A stretch of 64,000 nt of DNA from Sulfurovum sp. (GCA_027081115.1 JALWLD010000035.1:62001-126000), one strand, 5' to 3'. Positions 54,340-64,000 are shown, counted from the stretch's first letter. The notes: generated by a model from the sequence alone, not told the origin. Numbers and translations: made by a program.

Positions 54340-55796
54340 TATCTTCTCCTAGTGTTATTTTTGCTGTTTTTATTTTCTATTTTTGCATCTCTTTTATCCA
54401 GTTTGTCTAACTTTTCCTGAATACGACTACCTATCTGTGAAGCTTGAGAGTTTGACTTCTCTTTTCTACTTTGGGGTTTTTGTCCTTCAGTTTTTTTATT
54501 TTCACTGCTGCTATCAGATTTATTGCTACTGTTGTTTTTATTGTTGGAACGATTACGGTTTCGTGAATTCCCACTACCGGGCTTTGAAGCATTTCTTGAA
54601 CCTCCACCACGTTTTTGTCCGCCACCTCTACCGTTTTGAATAGGTTCTGCTTTAATGTTCGGGTCAGGAGTAAATGCTTCAATATGCACTTTTTTAATTT
54701 CCGACTTAATGAACTTTTCTATATCAAAAAGCAGTTTATGTTCATCTACACAAACTAAAGAGACTGCTTCTCCACTCTGCCCTGCACGACCTGTACGACC
54801 AATACGGTGTACATAATCTTCCGGTACATTTGGAAGTTCATAGTTTACCACGTGAGGAAGTTGGTCTATATCAATTCCTCTAGCCGCAATATCTGTGGCA
54901 ACAAGTACACGTATCTCATTGGCTTTAAAGGAAGCCAGTGCTTTGGTTCTTGCTCCCTGAGACTTGTTTCCATGAATAGCAGCCGCAGAAATACCAGCTT
55001 CTTCAAGCTGTTTTGTCAGTTTATTGGCCCCATGTTTTGTCCGGGTAAAAACTAAAACCTGTCGCCAGTCTTTCGTCTTAATAAGTTGAGAAAGAAGTTC
55101 TCTCTTTCTACTTTTATCCACAAAGTGGACTACTTGACTTACCTGTTCTGCTGTTGTGTTTTCTCTTGCCACCTCTATAAGTACAGGATCTCTTAAAAGT
55201 CCTGAGGCCAGTTGTTTGATCTCTTTTGAGAAAGTAGCAGAAAAAAGAAGTGTCTGTCGTTGTTTAGGCATCATCTTCATTAATTTTTTGATATCGTGTA
55301 TGAAGCCCATATCAAGCATTCTATCTGCTTCATCAAGTACTAAAGTCTCTACTGCAGAGAAATCAATACCCTGTTGCGAAGCGATATCAAGCAGTCTTCC
55401 AGGTGTTGCTATGACAATATCTACACCTTTTTTAATGGTTGCAAGCTGTGGGTATATACCTACTCCACCATAAATCACAGTCGAGCTGTATTTCATATAT
55501 TTCCCATACGTTTTAATACTCTCTGCTACCTGAGCAGCCAATTCTCGTGTGGGAGTAAGTACCAAAACACGTATCTGTTTTTTACCCATTTTAGGGTGTG
55601 TTTCTGAAAGTCTCTCAAGTAACGGCAGTGTAAAACCGGCTGTTTTCCCTGTACCTGTTTGGGCAGCAGCTAAAACATCCTTTCCTTCTATAACAACAGG
55701 TATAGCCTGTTTTTGAATGGGAGTTGGGGTAGTATAGCCCTGATCTTTGATTGCTTTAAGTAGAGACTCGTTGAGTCCCAGGTTTGTAAATGACAT
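54339..55796 (-). CDS. rhlE: RhlE-type DEAD-box RNA helicase
   Basis: A 485-residue helicase with Q motif [12 protein letters not shown], Walker [13 protein letters not shown] motif [20 protein letters not shown] (FSATFS), and [13 protein letters not shown]. The C-terminal 110 residues are low-complexity, rich in Arg, Gly, Asn and Ser, with coiled-coil character at the end; this is typical of RNA-binding tails of cold-adapted helicases. The long leader with hairpins upstream suggests post-transcriptional control. Its start ATG has a weak ribosome site. Confidence 0.93.
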   Translation of the reverse strand: MSFTNLGLNESLLKAIKDQGYTTPTPIQKQAIPVVIEGKDVLAAAQTGTGKTAGFTLPLLERLSETHPKMGKKQIRVLVLTPTRELAAQVAESIKTYGKYMKYSSTVIYGGVGIYPQLATIKKGVDIVIATPGRLLDIASQQGIDFSAVETLVLDEADRMLDMGFIHDIKKLMKMMPKQRQTLLFSATFSKEIKQLASGLLRDPVLIEVARENTTAEQVSQVVHFVDKSRKRELLSQLIKTKDWRQVLVFTRTKHGANKLTKQLEEAGISAAAIHGNKSQGARTKALASFKANEIRVLVATDIAARGIDIDQLPHVVNYELPNVPEDYVHRIGRTGRAGQSGEAVSLVCVDEHKLLFDIEKFIKSEIKKVHIEAFTPDPNIKAEPIQNGRGGGQKRGGGSRNASKPGSGNSRNRNRSNNKNNSSNKSDSSSENKKTEGQKPQSRKEKSNSQASQIGSRIQEKLDKLDKRDAKIENKNSKNNTRRR

Positions 55797-55835
55797 AAAT
55801 ATCCTATGTACTTCTCTGTTATTAGAGAATATCCG

Positions 55836-55967
55836 AGCCTACCCTGTGGTCGGTCCTAGGCTGAATTGTTTGTTTGATTTGTAGATCCTGATGGATCGAA
55901 AAAGAAAGTCGTTGACCGATGTACGCTTAAATTAGTCCCGTATTATAGCGTAATTAATTAACGCTAT
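55836..55967 (-). promoter_or_regulatory. Structured leader upstream of the RhlE-type helicase
   Basis: Three inverted repeats lie in the 360-base gap: AGCCTA/TAGGCT (55836-55862), GATCC-tgat-GGATC (55884-55897) and ATAGCGT/ACGCTAT (55945-55967) around AATTAATTA. In the minus-strand RNA they would form a 5' leader as seen on cold-shock mRNAs. The outermost repeat could instead be an operator. No gene is visible in 55797-56164. Confidence 0.4.
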
Positions 55968-56104
55968 CATAATAGTACATAATAACCATCATAAAAAGAG
56001 ATACCTACTACATACAAAGAATTTAAAAAACTATACACTATATGAATATCCGTTAAACTTTATTTCATATACTACACATAACTTTTATAAATTACAATTA
56101 TTAC

Positions 56105-56133
56105 TTGACCCTTTTATAGAATTGTGCTATAAA
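56105..56133 (+). promoter_or_regulatory. Promoter of the suf operon
   Basis: TTGACC (56105-56110), 17-base spacer, TATAAA (56128-56133) with an extended TGC just ahead of the -10. The start codon lies 32 bases downstream. This is among the clearest promoters in the window. Confidence 0.65.
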
Positions 56134-56164
56134 TAGGATATATATTATCTGATTAAGGATGAAC

Positions 56165-57604
56165 ATGGCAAATGAAGGTTTAGACAAAGCTGTCTCTGGT
56201 GAATATGCGTTAGGTTTTGAGATAGATATTGAAACTGAAACAGTACCACCGGGACTGGATGAAAATACCATTAAATTTATTTCTAAAAAGAAAGAAGAGC
56301 CTGAGTGGATGCTTGAACTACGTCTCAAAGCACTCAAAAAATGGGAGACTATGACTGAGCCGCACTGGGCACATCTCGAGTATGATCCCATAGACTATCA
56401 GTCCATCTCATACTTCTCTGCACCCAAAGAAGGTATAGACAGTCTGGATGAAGTGGATCCAAAGATCCTCGAAGCCTATGATAAACTGGGTATCTCTCTA
56501 GAGGAACAAAAACAGCTCGCCGGTGTTAAAGTTGCAGTAGATGCTGTTGTAGATTCTGTTTCAGTCAAAACCACCTACTCTGAGGAGTTGAAAAAGCACG
56601 GGGTTATCTTCTGTTCCATCTCTGAAGCAATCCGGGATTACCCGGAACTCATTAAAAAATATATGTTCTCCGTAGTGCCTATGAGTGACAATTATTTTGC
56701 AGCACTGAACTCTGCAGTTTTTACAGATGGAACGTTTGTTTACATCCCAAAAGGTGTACGTTGTCCAATGGAGCTTTCTACTTATTTTAGAATTAACGCT
56801 CTAAATACAGGACAATTTGAAAGGACACTCATCGTAGCTGATGAAGGGTCACATGTCTCTTACAATGAAGGATGTTCTGCACCTACCCGCGATGAGCATC
56901 AGCTTCACGCAGCAGTGGTGGAGCTAGTCATCCTCAAAGATGCAGAGATCAAATACTCTACTATTCAAAACTGGTACCCTGGAGATGAAAATGGTAAAGG
57001 TGGTATTTATAACTTTGTAACCAAGAGAGCCATCTGTGAAGGAGAAAATGCCAAAGTTTCCTGGACGCAGGTGGAGACTGGTTCTGCGATTACATGGAAG
57101 TACCCAAGCTGTATCCTAAAAGGTGACAACTCGGTTGGAGAATTTTACTCTGTAGCTGTTACTACTCTGGCCCAGCAGGCAGATACAGGCACAAAGATGA
57201 TACACATTGGTAAAAATACCAGCTCAACCATCATCTCCAAAGGTATCTCTGCAATGAAAGGTCAAAATACCTATAGAGGTTTAGTCAAGATCGGTGCCAA
57301 TGCCACGGGTGCACGAAACTATTCTGAGTGTGATTCACTTCTGATTGGGTCAAAGTGTGGTGCACATACTTTTCCTTACTTGGAAAGTAAAGATACACAG
57401 GGACAGGTAGAACATGAGGCAACCACCTCAAAGATCTCTGATGAACAGCTCTTTTACCTCAGACAAAGAGGTATCAACGAAGAAGATGCCGTGAGTATGA
57501 TCGTTCATGGTTTTTGTAAACAGGTCTTCTCACAACTCCCGATGGAGTACGCAGTAGAAGCCAAAGCATTATTAGAATTAACATTAGAAGGAAGTGTAGG
57601 ATGA
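56165..57604 (+). CDS. sufB: Fe-S cluster assembly protein SufB
   Basis: Scaffold subunit of the SufBCD complex that builds Fe-S clusters, 479 residues. Characteristic segments are [49 protein letters not shown] and [15 protein letters not shown] use ATG 56165 because the AAGGA ribosome site (56155-56159) overlaps the upstream ATG at 56159. The stop overlaps the sufC start (ATGA). Confidence 0.96.
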   Translation: MANEGLDKAVSGEYALGFEIDIETETVPPGLDENTIKFISKKKEEPEWMLELRLKALKKWETMTEPHWAHLEYDPIDYQSISYFSAPKEGIDSLDEVDPKILEAYDKLGISLEEQKQLAGVKVAVDAVVDSVSVKTTYSEELKKHGVIFCSISEAIRDYPELIKKYMFSVVPMSDNYFAALNSAVFTDGTFVYIPKGVRCPMELSTYFRINALNTGQFERTLIVADEGSHVSYNEGCSAPTRDEHQLHAAVVELVILKDAEIKYSTIQNWYPGDENGKGGIYNFVTKRAICEGENAKVSWTQVETGSAITWKYPSCILKGDNSVGEFYSVAVTTLAQQADTGTKMIHIGKNTSSTIISKGISAMKGQNTYRGLVKIGANATGARNYSECDSLLIGSKCGAHTFPYLESKDTQGQVEHEATTSKISDEQLFYLRQRGINEEDAVSMIVHGFCKQVFSQLPMEYAVEAKALLELTLEGSVG

Positions 57605-58353
57605 GTATTATGAAAATAGAAAATTTACAGGCAAAAATTGGTGATAAAGAGATACTTAAAGGGTTGAATCTTGAACTTGAACCTGGAAAAGTCCATGCTA
57701 TTATGGGACCTAACGGTGCAGGTAAATCAACACTTTCAAAAGCATTGGTGGGTCACTACGATGTAGAGATCACCGGTGGAGATATCATCTATAAAGATAA
57801 AAGCATTAAAGAGATGGAAGCTGAAGAGAGAGCCTTGGAAGGTATCTTTCTTTCATTTCAACATCCTGTAGAGATACCTGGTGTCAACAATGCCTACTTC
57901 CTTAGAACCGCACTCAATGCAAAGCGTAAACACGAGGGCAAAGAAGAACTGAATGCAGCTGAGTTCTTGCGTCTGATGAGAGACCATTTGGAGATGCTCG
58001 GTATGAAGTCTGACATGATCAGCCGCTCTTTAAATGAAGGCTTTTCTGGTGGTGAAAAAAAGCGTAATGAAATTTTGCAAATGCTCATCCTTGAACCTGA
58101 AGTGATCATCCTTGACGAGATCGATTCCGGACTTGATATTGATGCACTCAGAGCAGTATCTGAAGGGATCAACAAAATGAAAGATGGGAAGCGTTCATTC
58201 TTGGTCATTACACACTATTCACGTATTTTGGACTACATTGAACCAGACTATATTCATGTACTCAAAGATGGAAAGATCATCAAGACAGCTGGGCCGGAGC
58301 TGGTAGCACAACTTGAAGAGCATGGGTATGATGCCATAGAAGAGGAAGTGTAA
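57601..58353 (+). CDS. sufC: Fe-S cluster assembly ATPase SufC
   Basis: ABC-type ATPase of 250 residues powering the SufBCD scaffold. Walker [10 protein letters not shown] (about 37-45), Q-loop [10 protein letters not shown], signature [11 protein letters not shown], and Walker [16 protein letters not shown] are intact, as is the H-loop VITHYSR. Starts at residue 1 or 4 are possible. It shares a base with the sufD start. Confidence 0.97.
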   Translation: MSIMKIENLQAKIGDKEILKGLNLELEPGKVHAIMGPNGAGKSTLSKALVGHYDVEITGGDIIYKDKSIKEMEAEERALEGIFLSFQHPVEIPGVNNAYFLRTALNAKRKHEGKEELNAAEFLRLMRDHLEMLGMKSDMISRSLNEGFSGGEKKRNEILQMLILEPEVIILDEIDSGLDIDALRAVSEGINKMKDGKRSFLVITHYSRILDYIEPDYIHVLKDGKIIKTAGPELVAQLEEHGYDAIEEEV

Positions 58354-59543
58354 TGAGACTCTCAAGCTTAAAAGATTTACAGGCAAAAGAGCTGGCTGCT
58401 TCTTTGAATGTGAAAGGAAGAGATGTACTGCTTGAACGTCTTGCTGTACTGGGTATGCCAAATAAAAAGTCTGAAGCATACCGTTACTTTGATGTAGAGT
58501 CAATTTTAGACAAAGAGTACAAAACACTCAACTACATGCCTAAGACCATTGAGGTAGGTGAAAAGATCAAGATTGTAGATGGTGTAGTTGTCTCTGCACC
58601 CAAAGGTCTGCGTATCTATTATGAGATCTGTGAATTTACAGACCCCGAACACTTCGATCCGATGTATTATGTAGGGCACCTGCTTTCCGGACATACCATC
58701 AAAATAGAGATAGACGGAGATATAGAACTTGACCTTGAACACCGTTTTACCCAAAGTGATGCACTGATAAACTATCGTATTGTACTTTATAACCAAAGCA
58801 ACCGTCATGCCACACTCTATGAAAATTTTGTGGCTGAAGAGATTGAAAACACTTTGGTACTCTACGGTTACGATATGCACATTGCACGTGACTCCACACT
58901 CAATGTAGTCAAGTTACAAAGTATGCAAGACAATAGCTACAGCATGATAGCCTCACATAAGATCAATGTAGCTAAGAATGCCAATGCACTTTACAAGAGT
59001 TTTGACCTGGGTTCAGATCATGCTTTGCAGCTCATTAAAGTAGATCTGGATACCTATGCTCATGTTGAAGCAGGACACCTGCTTTACCTTAATAATGAAG
59101 CAAAACGCGGTACCATCTCACAGATCATCCACAAGGGTGAAAACTCTACTTCCAAACAAGAAGCAAAAAATATTCTTGATGGACATACGCGAGGTATTTT
59201 TGATGCACTTATTCGTGTGGAAGAAACGGCAAAGTTTACCAAAGCAGAGCAAAACTCAAAAGCAATTCTTTTACAGGAAAAAGCCTACATGGTTGCAAAA
59301 CCACAACTTGAGATCTATATTGATGAATTGGAAGCTTCACACGGAGCAACCACAGGCCAGCTCGATGAGAAACAGCTTTTTTACCTGCAAAGCCGTGGTA
59401 TTAGCTATGTGGAAGCCAGGAAAATACTTGTCATAGCTTTTGCCAATACACTCATAGAAACCATTAAAGACAGTAGACACCAAGAGCGTATTAAAACAGC
59501 ATTTGAAAAAGTATTTTACAGCGCTCAGAAGGAGAAAAAATGA
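58353..59543 (+). CDS. sufD: Fe-S cluster assembly protein SufD
   Basis: Paralogue of SufB, 396 residues, completing the SufBCD complex. The beta-helix core and the C-terminal KPQLEIYIDELEASHGATTGQ with LFYLQSRGISYVEARKILV are diagnostic. Start overlaps the sufC stop and its stop overlaps the sufE start. Confidence 0.95.
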   Translation: MRLSSLKDLQAKELAASLNVKGRDVLLERLAVLGMPNKKSEAYRYFDVESILDKEYKTLNYMPKTIEVGEKIKIVDGVVVSAPKGLRIYYEICEFTDPEHFDPMYYVGHLLSGHTIKIEIDGDIELDLEHRFTQSDALINYRIVLYNQSNRHATLYENFVAEEIENTLVLYGYDMHIARDSTLNVVKLQSMQDNSYSMIASHKINVAKNANALYKSFDLGSDHALQLIKVDLDTYAHVEAGHLLYLNNEAKRGTISQIIHKGENSTSKQEAKNILDGHTRGIFDALIRVEETAKFTKAEQNSKAILLQEKAYMVAKPQLEIYIDELEASHGATTGQLDEKQLFYLQSRGISYVEARKILVIAFANTLIETIKDSRHQERIKTAFEKVFYSAQKEKK

Positions 59544-59962
59544 ATATGGAAGAGACTGTAGCACGGTATAAAGAAGATTTTGATCTTTTCCCCTCTGCCA
59601 ATGACAAAATAGAATATATCTTTGACTTGGGTAAGAAACATACCACACTGCCCGAGGAAGAGAAAAACAATGCTACCTTTGTAGAAGGTTGTGCCTCTGC
59701 TGCCTGGCTTATGGGAGAGTGTAAAGATGGTCTACTCATCCTGCGTGGTGAAGGTACATCCGAGATGGCAAAAGGGATGCTTACCCTGCTTTTGGACATC
59801 TTTGCAAACCGTACACCCGATGAAATACTCAACTTTGACCCTGCCAAACTCCAAGAGATGGGTGTTGTTGAACTTCTTTCTCCCGTACGTCAACAGAGTC
59901 TGCAAGCCTTTTTAAATAAAGTCTATGCCTATGCAAAACGTTGTAAAGAAGAAGGAGCCTGA
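59540..59962 (+). CDS. sufE: SufE-like sulfur acceptor
   Basis: A 140-residue protein that accepts sulfur from a cysteine desulfurase and passes it to SufB. The active cysteine lies in VEGCASAAWLMGE near residue 52. Overlaps sufD by four bases. No SufS-type desulfurase is encoded next to it, so it must work with a desulfurase encoded elsewhere. Confidence 0.94.
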   Translation: MNMEETVARYKEDFDLFPSANDKIEYIFDLGKKHTTLPEEEKNNATFVEGCASAAWLMGECKDGLLILRGEGTSEMAKGMLTLLLDIFANRTPDEILNFDPAKLQEMGVVELLSPVRQQSLQAFLNKVYAYAKRCKEEGA

Positions 59963-59963
59963 T

Positions 59964-60437
59964 ATGATAGATATTAACAATATACAAAAAGATGACATCC
60001 CCACTACTGCTGAAGAGCTGAAAGCCTATGAAGAGAAGTTTAACACTCCCACACAAGCCAGTATAGATGAAAAAATGGCAAAAGAGAGAGAAAAGTTTTT
60101 AAAAAAACAACCCTCAGACAAAGAGATGGAAGAGAAACTTGTAGAACACCTTAGACAGATCTATGACCCGGAACTTCCGGTAAACATTTATGATCTGGGG
60201 CTTGTATATAACATAGAATGTTGGACCAATGAGGTTTCAATGCTTAAAATGTGTAAGATCACCATGACACTTACATCTGCAACCTGCTCATTTTCACAAG
60301 TGATCATAGATCTGGTAAAAAGTATTGTAAGTAGACAAGAAGGTCTTGAAAACATAGATGTAGATATCGTATTCGATCCGCCATGGGGACAGGACAAAAT
60401 GACAGATGATGCCAAATTGGCTATGGGACTACTCTAA
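59964..60437 (+). CDS. DUF59 (SufT/MIP18-type) Fe-S maturation factor
   Basis: A 157-residue protein whose C-terminal 100 residues form a DUF59 domain: IYDPELPVNIYDLGLVY, a TSATCSFSQVIIDLVKS segment bearing the conserved cysteine, and DIVFDPPWGQDKM. Such proteins support late steps of Fe-S protein maturation. The N-terminal 50 residues are a charged helical extension. ATG 59964 follows AAGGAG and lies one base after the sufE stop; an earlier in-frame ATG lies within sufE. Confidence 0.92.
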   Translation: MIDINNIQKDDIPTTAEELKAYEEKFNTPTQASIDEKMAKEREKFLKKQPSDKEMEEKLVEHLRQIYDPELPVNIYDLGLVYNIECWTNEVSMLKMCKITMTLTSATCSFSQVIIDLVKSIVSRQEGLENIDVDIVFDPPWGQDKMTDDAKLAMGLL

Positions 60438-60455
60438 AAGATATTGTGTTCTGGA

Positions 60456-60806
60456 TCAATCTCTATAATACAAAGTATTTTTCACGTTCCTATGTACCAT
60501 GTTGATACCTGCAAAAGTATTATTGTTGTTAAAGATACAGGCAAACTCTTCTAAATGTGTACTGTCTATACTGTATCTTCCTCGGATAATCTTTGCACCT
60601 TTTTCATACTTTAGCGGGTAGAGGTAGATGTCTCCGGCATAAATCCCATACTCTTTGGAAACCTGTTGTCGACAATAGCTTGGCATATTTCTCTCAGAAA
60701 TACTAGTATACATGTCATTACTTGGAAGAGACTCTTCATTGTTGGTACATCCGGAAATTGTTAGCACACCCAGTGCCATCAATAGTAAAATTAATTCTTT
60801 CTTCAT
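60456..60806 (-). CDS. Lipoprotein of unknown function
   Basis: A 116-residue protein with lipobox LTISGC (cysteine at residue 20) and a polar mature part containing two further cysteines that could form a disulfide (SYCRQQV and FACIFNN). No known domain recognised. It converges with the suf operon. Confidence 0.78.
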   Translation of the reverse strand: MKKELILLLMALGVLTISGCTNNEESLPSNDMYTSISERNMPSYCRQQVSKEYGIYAGDIYLYPLKYEKGAKIIRGRYSIDSTHLEEFACIFNNNNTFAGINMVHRNVKNTLYYRD

Positions 60807-61002
60807 TCCTATCCTTATTTAGCTCTTAATCATACCAAATAAATGCTTATGCACAGTAAAACAAAGCCCATCGCGTAATCTTATACATTCATAAATTGTT
60901 ATCTTTTATTGATGATACTATTGTAAATAAACTGAGGATACGTCAATAACAAAACAACCTGTACAGCTGCCTCAAATACAGATAAATAACAGATAGTAGC
61001 AG

Positions 61003-61333
61003 ATGAAAAAAAGAACCAAAATTCTAGCAACAGTAGGACCTGCTTCGGACTCTTATGAACAGATCACTGCACTCATACGTGCATGATGACCGTATTGTAC
61101 GTTCACTTACTATAGTCTGGGGTATTGTACCTGCATTTTCTGTACAAGAGAATGAGTTACGTCTCATGCTCTCAGATGTCATGGACAAAGGTATACAACG
61201 TGGTGTACTGACATTAGACAAAACATATATACTGCTTGCCGGTAACTCGGTGGGAACACCAGGAAGTAGCAACCTGATACGGGTCCTGACCGGTCATGAA
61301 ATGCGGTTTTTCTGTACACTGAAAAGGCAATAA
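61003..61333 (+). pseudogene. pyk: Pyruvate kinase remnant with large internal deletion
   Basis: ATG 61003 begins MKKRTKILATVGPASDSYEQ, the typical N-terminus of pyruvate kinase, and continues to residue 27 before TGA 61084. From 61082 in another frame the sequence reads HDDRIVRSLTIVWG, then LMLSDVMDKGIQRGVLTLDK and LLAGNSVGTPGSSNLIRVL, the C-terminal (allosteric) end of the enzyme, to TAA 61333. About 350-400 residues, including the whole TIM barrel and active site, are missing, and the halves are out of frame, so no active enzyme can be made. It lies 81 bases ahead of the PEP synthase gene. Confidence 0.88.
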
Positions 61334-61414
61334 GTATAAAATCCATCTCAAAGATTCATTTTTGGTTAATACTTTAGGACTAGAATAGAGAAACAAAGTA
61401 CTTAAAGGTTGATC

Positions 61415-63835
61415 ATGTCTTATATTAAGTGGTTTAGTGAAATTGGAATAGAAGATGTCCCCGAAGTCGGCGGGAAAAATGCTTCATTGGGAGAGATGTA
61501 TCAAAATCTTACAAAAGAAGGTGTACGTATACCTAATGGCTTTGCTATTACAGCATCAGCATATAAAACCATATTGGACTTTAACAATGTATGGGGTCAA
61601 CTACATGTACAGCTTGACAATATAGATGTTGATGATGTTAAGATACTTCAAGAACGTGGTGAAAAATGTCGAAAGATTATCTATGCCTGTAAGCTCCCTC
61701 CTGATCTTAAAGCTGACATTCTAAACAACTACAGAAAACTCAAAGAGGAGTATGGTGATGACCTCTCTGTTGCCGTTCGTTCTTCTGCAACGGCTGAAGA
61801 TTCTCCGGAAGCTTCTTTTGCAGGACAGAATGAAACCTACCTGAACATACAGAATGAAGAAGATCTTCTTGATGCCTATATGCGCTGTCTGGCCTCAAAT
61901 TTTACCGACCGTTCTCTCCACTACAAATATGATAACGGTTTTGACTACTACAAGGTCTATCTTTCTGTTGTGGTCATGAAAATGGTTCGCAGTGACATTG
62001 GTGCAAGCGGAGTGATGTTCAGTCTCGATACAGAAACTGGATTCAGAGATGTAGTATTCATCAACGGTGCATATGGTCTGGGTGAAAATGTAGTACTTGG
62101 CAGTATTGATCCTGACAGTTTTTATGTACATAAACCTACATTCAACAAAGGGCACCGGGCTGTCTTGAAACGCAGGTTAGGGAGTAAAGCACTCAAAATG
62201 ATCTTCACCAAAGAGGCAAATATAAGCAATATGGCAGTCGAGTATACGAAGAATATTGATACCCCGAAAAAGGAACAGAAACGTTTCTGTATCAATGATG
62301 AAGATATCATGATTCTGGCAGACTACGCAATTAAGGTAGAAAATCACTACTCACACAAGGCAGGTTTTCACAAGCCCATGGATATGGAGTGGGCAAAAGA
62401 TGGCATTGACTGTCACATTTACATGGTTCAGGCACGTCCGGAAACAGTAGAGTCTCAGCAAAGTGGTTCTGTATTAAAACTCTACCAACTCAAAGAGCAT
62501 GGAGATGTCATTACCACGGGTCGTGCTGTAGGTACCAAGATCGGTACGGGGAAAGTGCATATTATGAACGATATTAAAGATATGCATAACTTTAAAGCTG
62601 GTGAAATACTTGTTTCAGATATTACCACACCAGATTGGGAACCGGTCATGAAGATCGCATCTGCTATTGTTACCAATAAAGGTGGACGTACCTGTCATGC
62701 CGCCATCGTCAGTCGTGAGCTTGGTCTACCTGCCGTAGTGGGTTCGGTAAATGCCACAGAAGTACTTAAAAACGGTGATACTGTTACCGTTAGCTGTGCA
62801 GAAGGTGAGACAGGGTATGTCTATGAAGGAGAGTTGGCATTTGAAGTTCAAGAGACTGACCTTTCAAAGTTACCTAAAACCAAAACAGAGATCATGATGA
62901 ACCTTGGCGATCCGGACATTGCTTTCTCTCTGGCTTCACTTCCGGTAGACGGTATTGGTCTTGCACGTATGGAATTCATCATCAACAATAATATCAAAGC
63001 ACATCCTATGGCATTAAAACATCCTGAAAAAACCGATGATACCACACGTCAGGCATTACAAATACTGACAGATGGATATAAAGACTTTGAAAGCTTTTTT
63101 GTCAAACGTCTCTCTGAGGGAGTAGCCACTATCGCGGCAACGGTCTACCCAAAACCATGCGTCGTGCGCATGAGCGACTTCAAGTCCAATGAGTATGCCT
63201 CGCTTCTGGGCGGCAAATTTTTTGAACCAAGCGAAGACAACCCAATGATCGGATTCAGAGGTGCGGCACGCTATGCACACCCTGCCTATGAAGAGGGCTT
63301 TGCAATGGAATGTGCTGCGATGAAACGCGTACGTGATGAGATGGGCTTTGACAATGTCATTCTGATGATCCCCTTCTGTAGGCGTGTCGATGAGGGACAA
63401 AAAGTCATCGATACCATGTCCAAATACGGTTTGAAACAGGGAGAGAACGGCCTTAAGATCTATGTGATGTGTGAAATTCCAAACAATGTCATCTCTATTG
63501 ATGCCTTCTCTCAGATCTTTGACGGTTTCAGCATCGGCTCCAATGACCTGACACAACTGACACTTGGTGTTGATCGTGACAGTGAGATCGTTGCATTTGA
63601 CTATGATGAACGTGACCCAGGAGTCATGAAAATGATCGAAATGGCTGTTCAGGGTGCACAGCGCAATAACAGACACAGTGGCATTTGTGGTCAGGCACCC
63701 TCAGACTACCCTGAAATGGCGGAGTATCTTGTTACACTCGGTATTGACTCTATCAGTTTGAACCCCGATTCTGTACTCTCTACCTTACCTGAAATTCTTG
63801 ATCTTGAAAAGAAAATACAAAAGAAACGTCTATGA
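61415..63835 (+). CDS. ppsA: Phosphoenolpyruvate synthase
   Basis: Converts pyruvate and ATP to PEP, AMP and phosphate, the first committed gluconeogenic step. The 806-residue protein has the N-terminal ATP-grasp domain (VRSSATAEDSPEASFAGQNE). The swivelling phosphohistidine domain has catalytic His428 in GGRTCHAAIVSRELG. The C-terminal PEP/pyruvate barrel has IGSNDLTQLTLGVDRDS and catalytic Cys758 in SGICGQAPSD. The start is ATG 61415, with AAAGG upstream; the in-frame TTG at 61409 is unlikely. It follows the pyk remnant. Confidence 0.96.
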   Translation: MSYIKWFSEIGIEDVPEVGGKNASLGEMYQNLTKEGVRIPNGFAITASAYKTILDFNNVWGQLHVQLDNIDVDDVKILQERGEKCRKIIYACKLPPDLKADILNNYRKLKEEYGDDLSVAVRSSATAEDSPEASFAGQNETYLNIQNEEDLLDAYMRCLASNFTDRSLHYKYDNGFDYYKVYLSVVVMKMVRSDIGASGVMFSLDTETGFRDVVFINGAYGLGENVVLGSIDPDSFYVHKPTFNKGHRAVLKRRLGSKALKMIFTKEANISNMAVEYTKNIDTPKKEQKRFCINDEDIMILADYAIKVENHYSHKAGFHKPMDMEWAKDGIDCHIYMVQARPETVESQQSGSVLKLYQLKEHGDVITTGRAVGTKIGTGKVHIMNDIKDMHNFKAGEILVSDITTPDWEPVMKIASAIVTNKGGRTCHAAIVSRELGLPAVVGSVNATEVLKNGDTVTVSCAEGETGYVYEGELAFEVQETDLSKLPKTKTEIMMNLGDPDIAFSLASLPVDGIGLARMEFIINNNIKAHPMALKHPEKTDDTTRQALQILTDGYKDFESFFVKRLSEGVATIAATVYPKPCVVRMSDFKSNEYASLLGGKFFEPSEDNPMIGFRGAARYAHPAYEEGFAMECAAMKRVRDEMGFDNVILMIPFCRRVDEGQKVIDTMSKYGLKQGENGLKIYVMCEIPNNVISIDAFSQIFDGFSIGSNDLTQLTLGVDRDSEIVAFDYDERDPGVMKMIEMAVQGAQRNNRHSGICGQAPSDYPEMAEYLVTLGIDSISLNPDSVLSTLPEILDLEKKIQKKRL

Positions 63836-63906
63836 AAGCATTTTTAACCCCTGGACATAAGAGAAGAGAATCATCTATGTTTATAAGTAATAACCAAACA
63901 CATTAA
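63832..63906 (+). other. 24-codon mini-ORF coupled to ppsA
   Basis: ATG 63832 overlaps the ppsA stop as ATGA and encodes MKAFLTPGHKRRESSMFISN plus four more residues before TAA. It may be a small peptide or simply chance; no conservation can be judged. Confidence 0.15.
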
Positions 63907-63924
63907 TTTAAAAAAGGATATACA

Positions 63925-64000
63925 ATGGCAACTGTCATTTCATACGGAGCCGCAAAAGTTGTTACAGGATCTTGTCACCTTCTGGAGCTTGAAGATGGGA
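63925..64000 (+). CDS. Start of a beta-CASP metallo-beta-lactamase RNase-like gene (partial)
   Basis: ATG 63925, with AAAAAAGGA eight bases upstream, opens a frame to the window edge reading MATVISYGAAKVVTGSCHLL and then ELEDG. The VTGSCHLLE pattern is the typical N-terminus of beta-CASP MBL-fold nucleases of the CPSF/YSH1-like type. Only 25 codons are visible, so the call rests on this motif. Confidence 0.7.
   Translation, partial: MATVISYGAAKVVTGSCHLLELEDG

Noticed and set aside
60467-60482. Terminator for the suf operon
   Set aside because: AATAC-aaa-GTATT followed by TTT is only a 5-bp AT-rich stem inside the convergent lipoprotein gene; too weak to call.
61055-61333. A novel 92-residue gene
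   Set aside because: From 61082 its translation is the C-terminus of pyruvate kinase; the preceding codons are the pyk N-terminal region read in the wrong frame. It is part of the pseudogene.
63056-63676. 206-codon ORF antisense to ppsA
   Set aside because: It lies wholly inside a well-conserved gene on the other strand, and its translation has the His/Cys-rich bias of a reverse-frame artefact.

Overview
The window looks like chromosomal DNA of a free-living Campylobacterota (Epsilonproteobacteria), most like a Sulfurovum/Sulfurimonas-type chemolithotroph. This is inferred from the low G+C, the dense gene packing, the gene order tgt / COG3400 protein / aroB / MscS / mtaB / FtsH-like / BioV-like (which I recall from Campylobacter and Helicobacter genomes), and the predominance of small periplasmic c-type cytochrome and lipoprotein genes. 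No rRNA, tRNA, insertion sequence, prophage or CRISPR array was seen.

Layout. 1-6055: a membrane GGDEF/EAL protein, a Sel1-repeat protein, valS and a cysteine-rich protein. 6090-19078: a complete 13-gene nuo operon for respiratory complex I, with translational coupling at most junctions. It includes the NADH-oxidising NuoE and NuoF, a fused NuoCD, an unusually short NuoG and an unusually long NuoH. 19141-26512: small unknown proteins, a secreted seven-repeat propeller, a haem-motif/PpiC fusion, a DoxX plus glutamate-synthase-like pair, an exported Hsp20-like protein, a lipoprotein and a TRIC channel. 26514-35375: the conserved tgt to BioV block, with an FtsH homologue that has lost its protease site. 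35410-47151: mixed housekeeping genes (XRE-GNAT-like regulator, rRNA methyltransferase, SDR, signal peptidase, MogA, rhodanese, SulP, RNA helicase, flavoprotein, methyltransferase, Tll0287-like cytochrome).

47148-49267 holds the most striking regulatory structure. A tetR/methyltransferase/YjdF-like operon is driven by a perfect TTGACA-N17-TATAAT promoter whose spacer is filled by a palindromic operator. Three further copies of the operator follow at exactly 42-bp steps. Next to it lies about 600 bp of AT-rich DNA with no recognisable gene.

49864-60806: nitroreductase plus a Met/Lys-rich exported protein, several small exported proteins, PilT, a second DEAD-box helicase with a structured leader, and a sufBCDE-DUF59 operon for Fe-S cluster assembly that lacks a cysteine desulfurase. 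This operon is relevant to the many Fe-S clusters of complex I. 61003-63835: a pyruvate kinase gene reduced to its two ends by an internal deletion, directly beside an intact PEP synthase gene. The loss fits a gluconeogenic autotroph, provided no other pyk copy exists. A beta-CASP metallo-beta-lactamase gene starts at the right edge.
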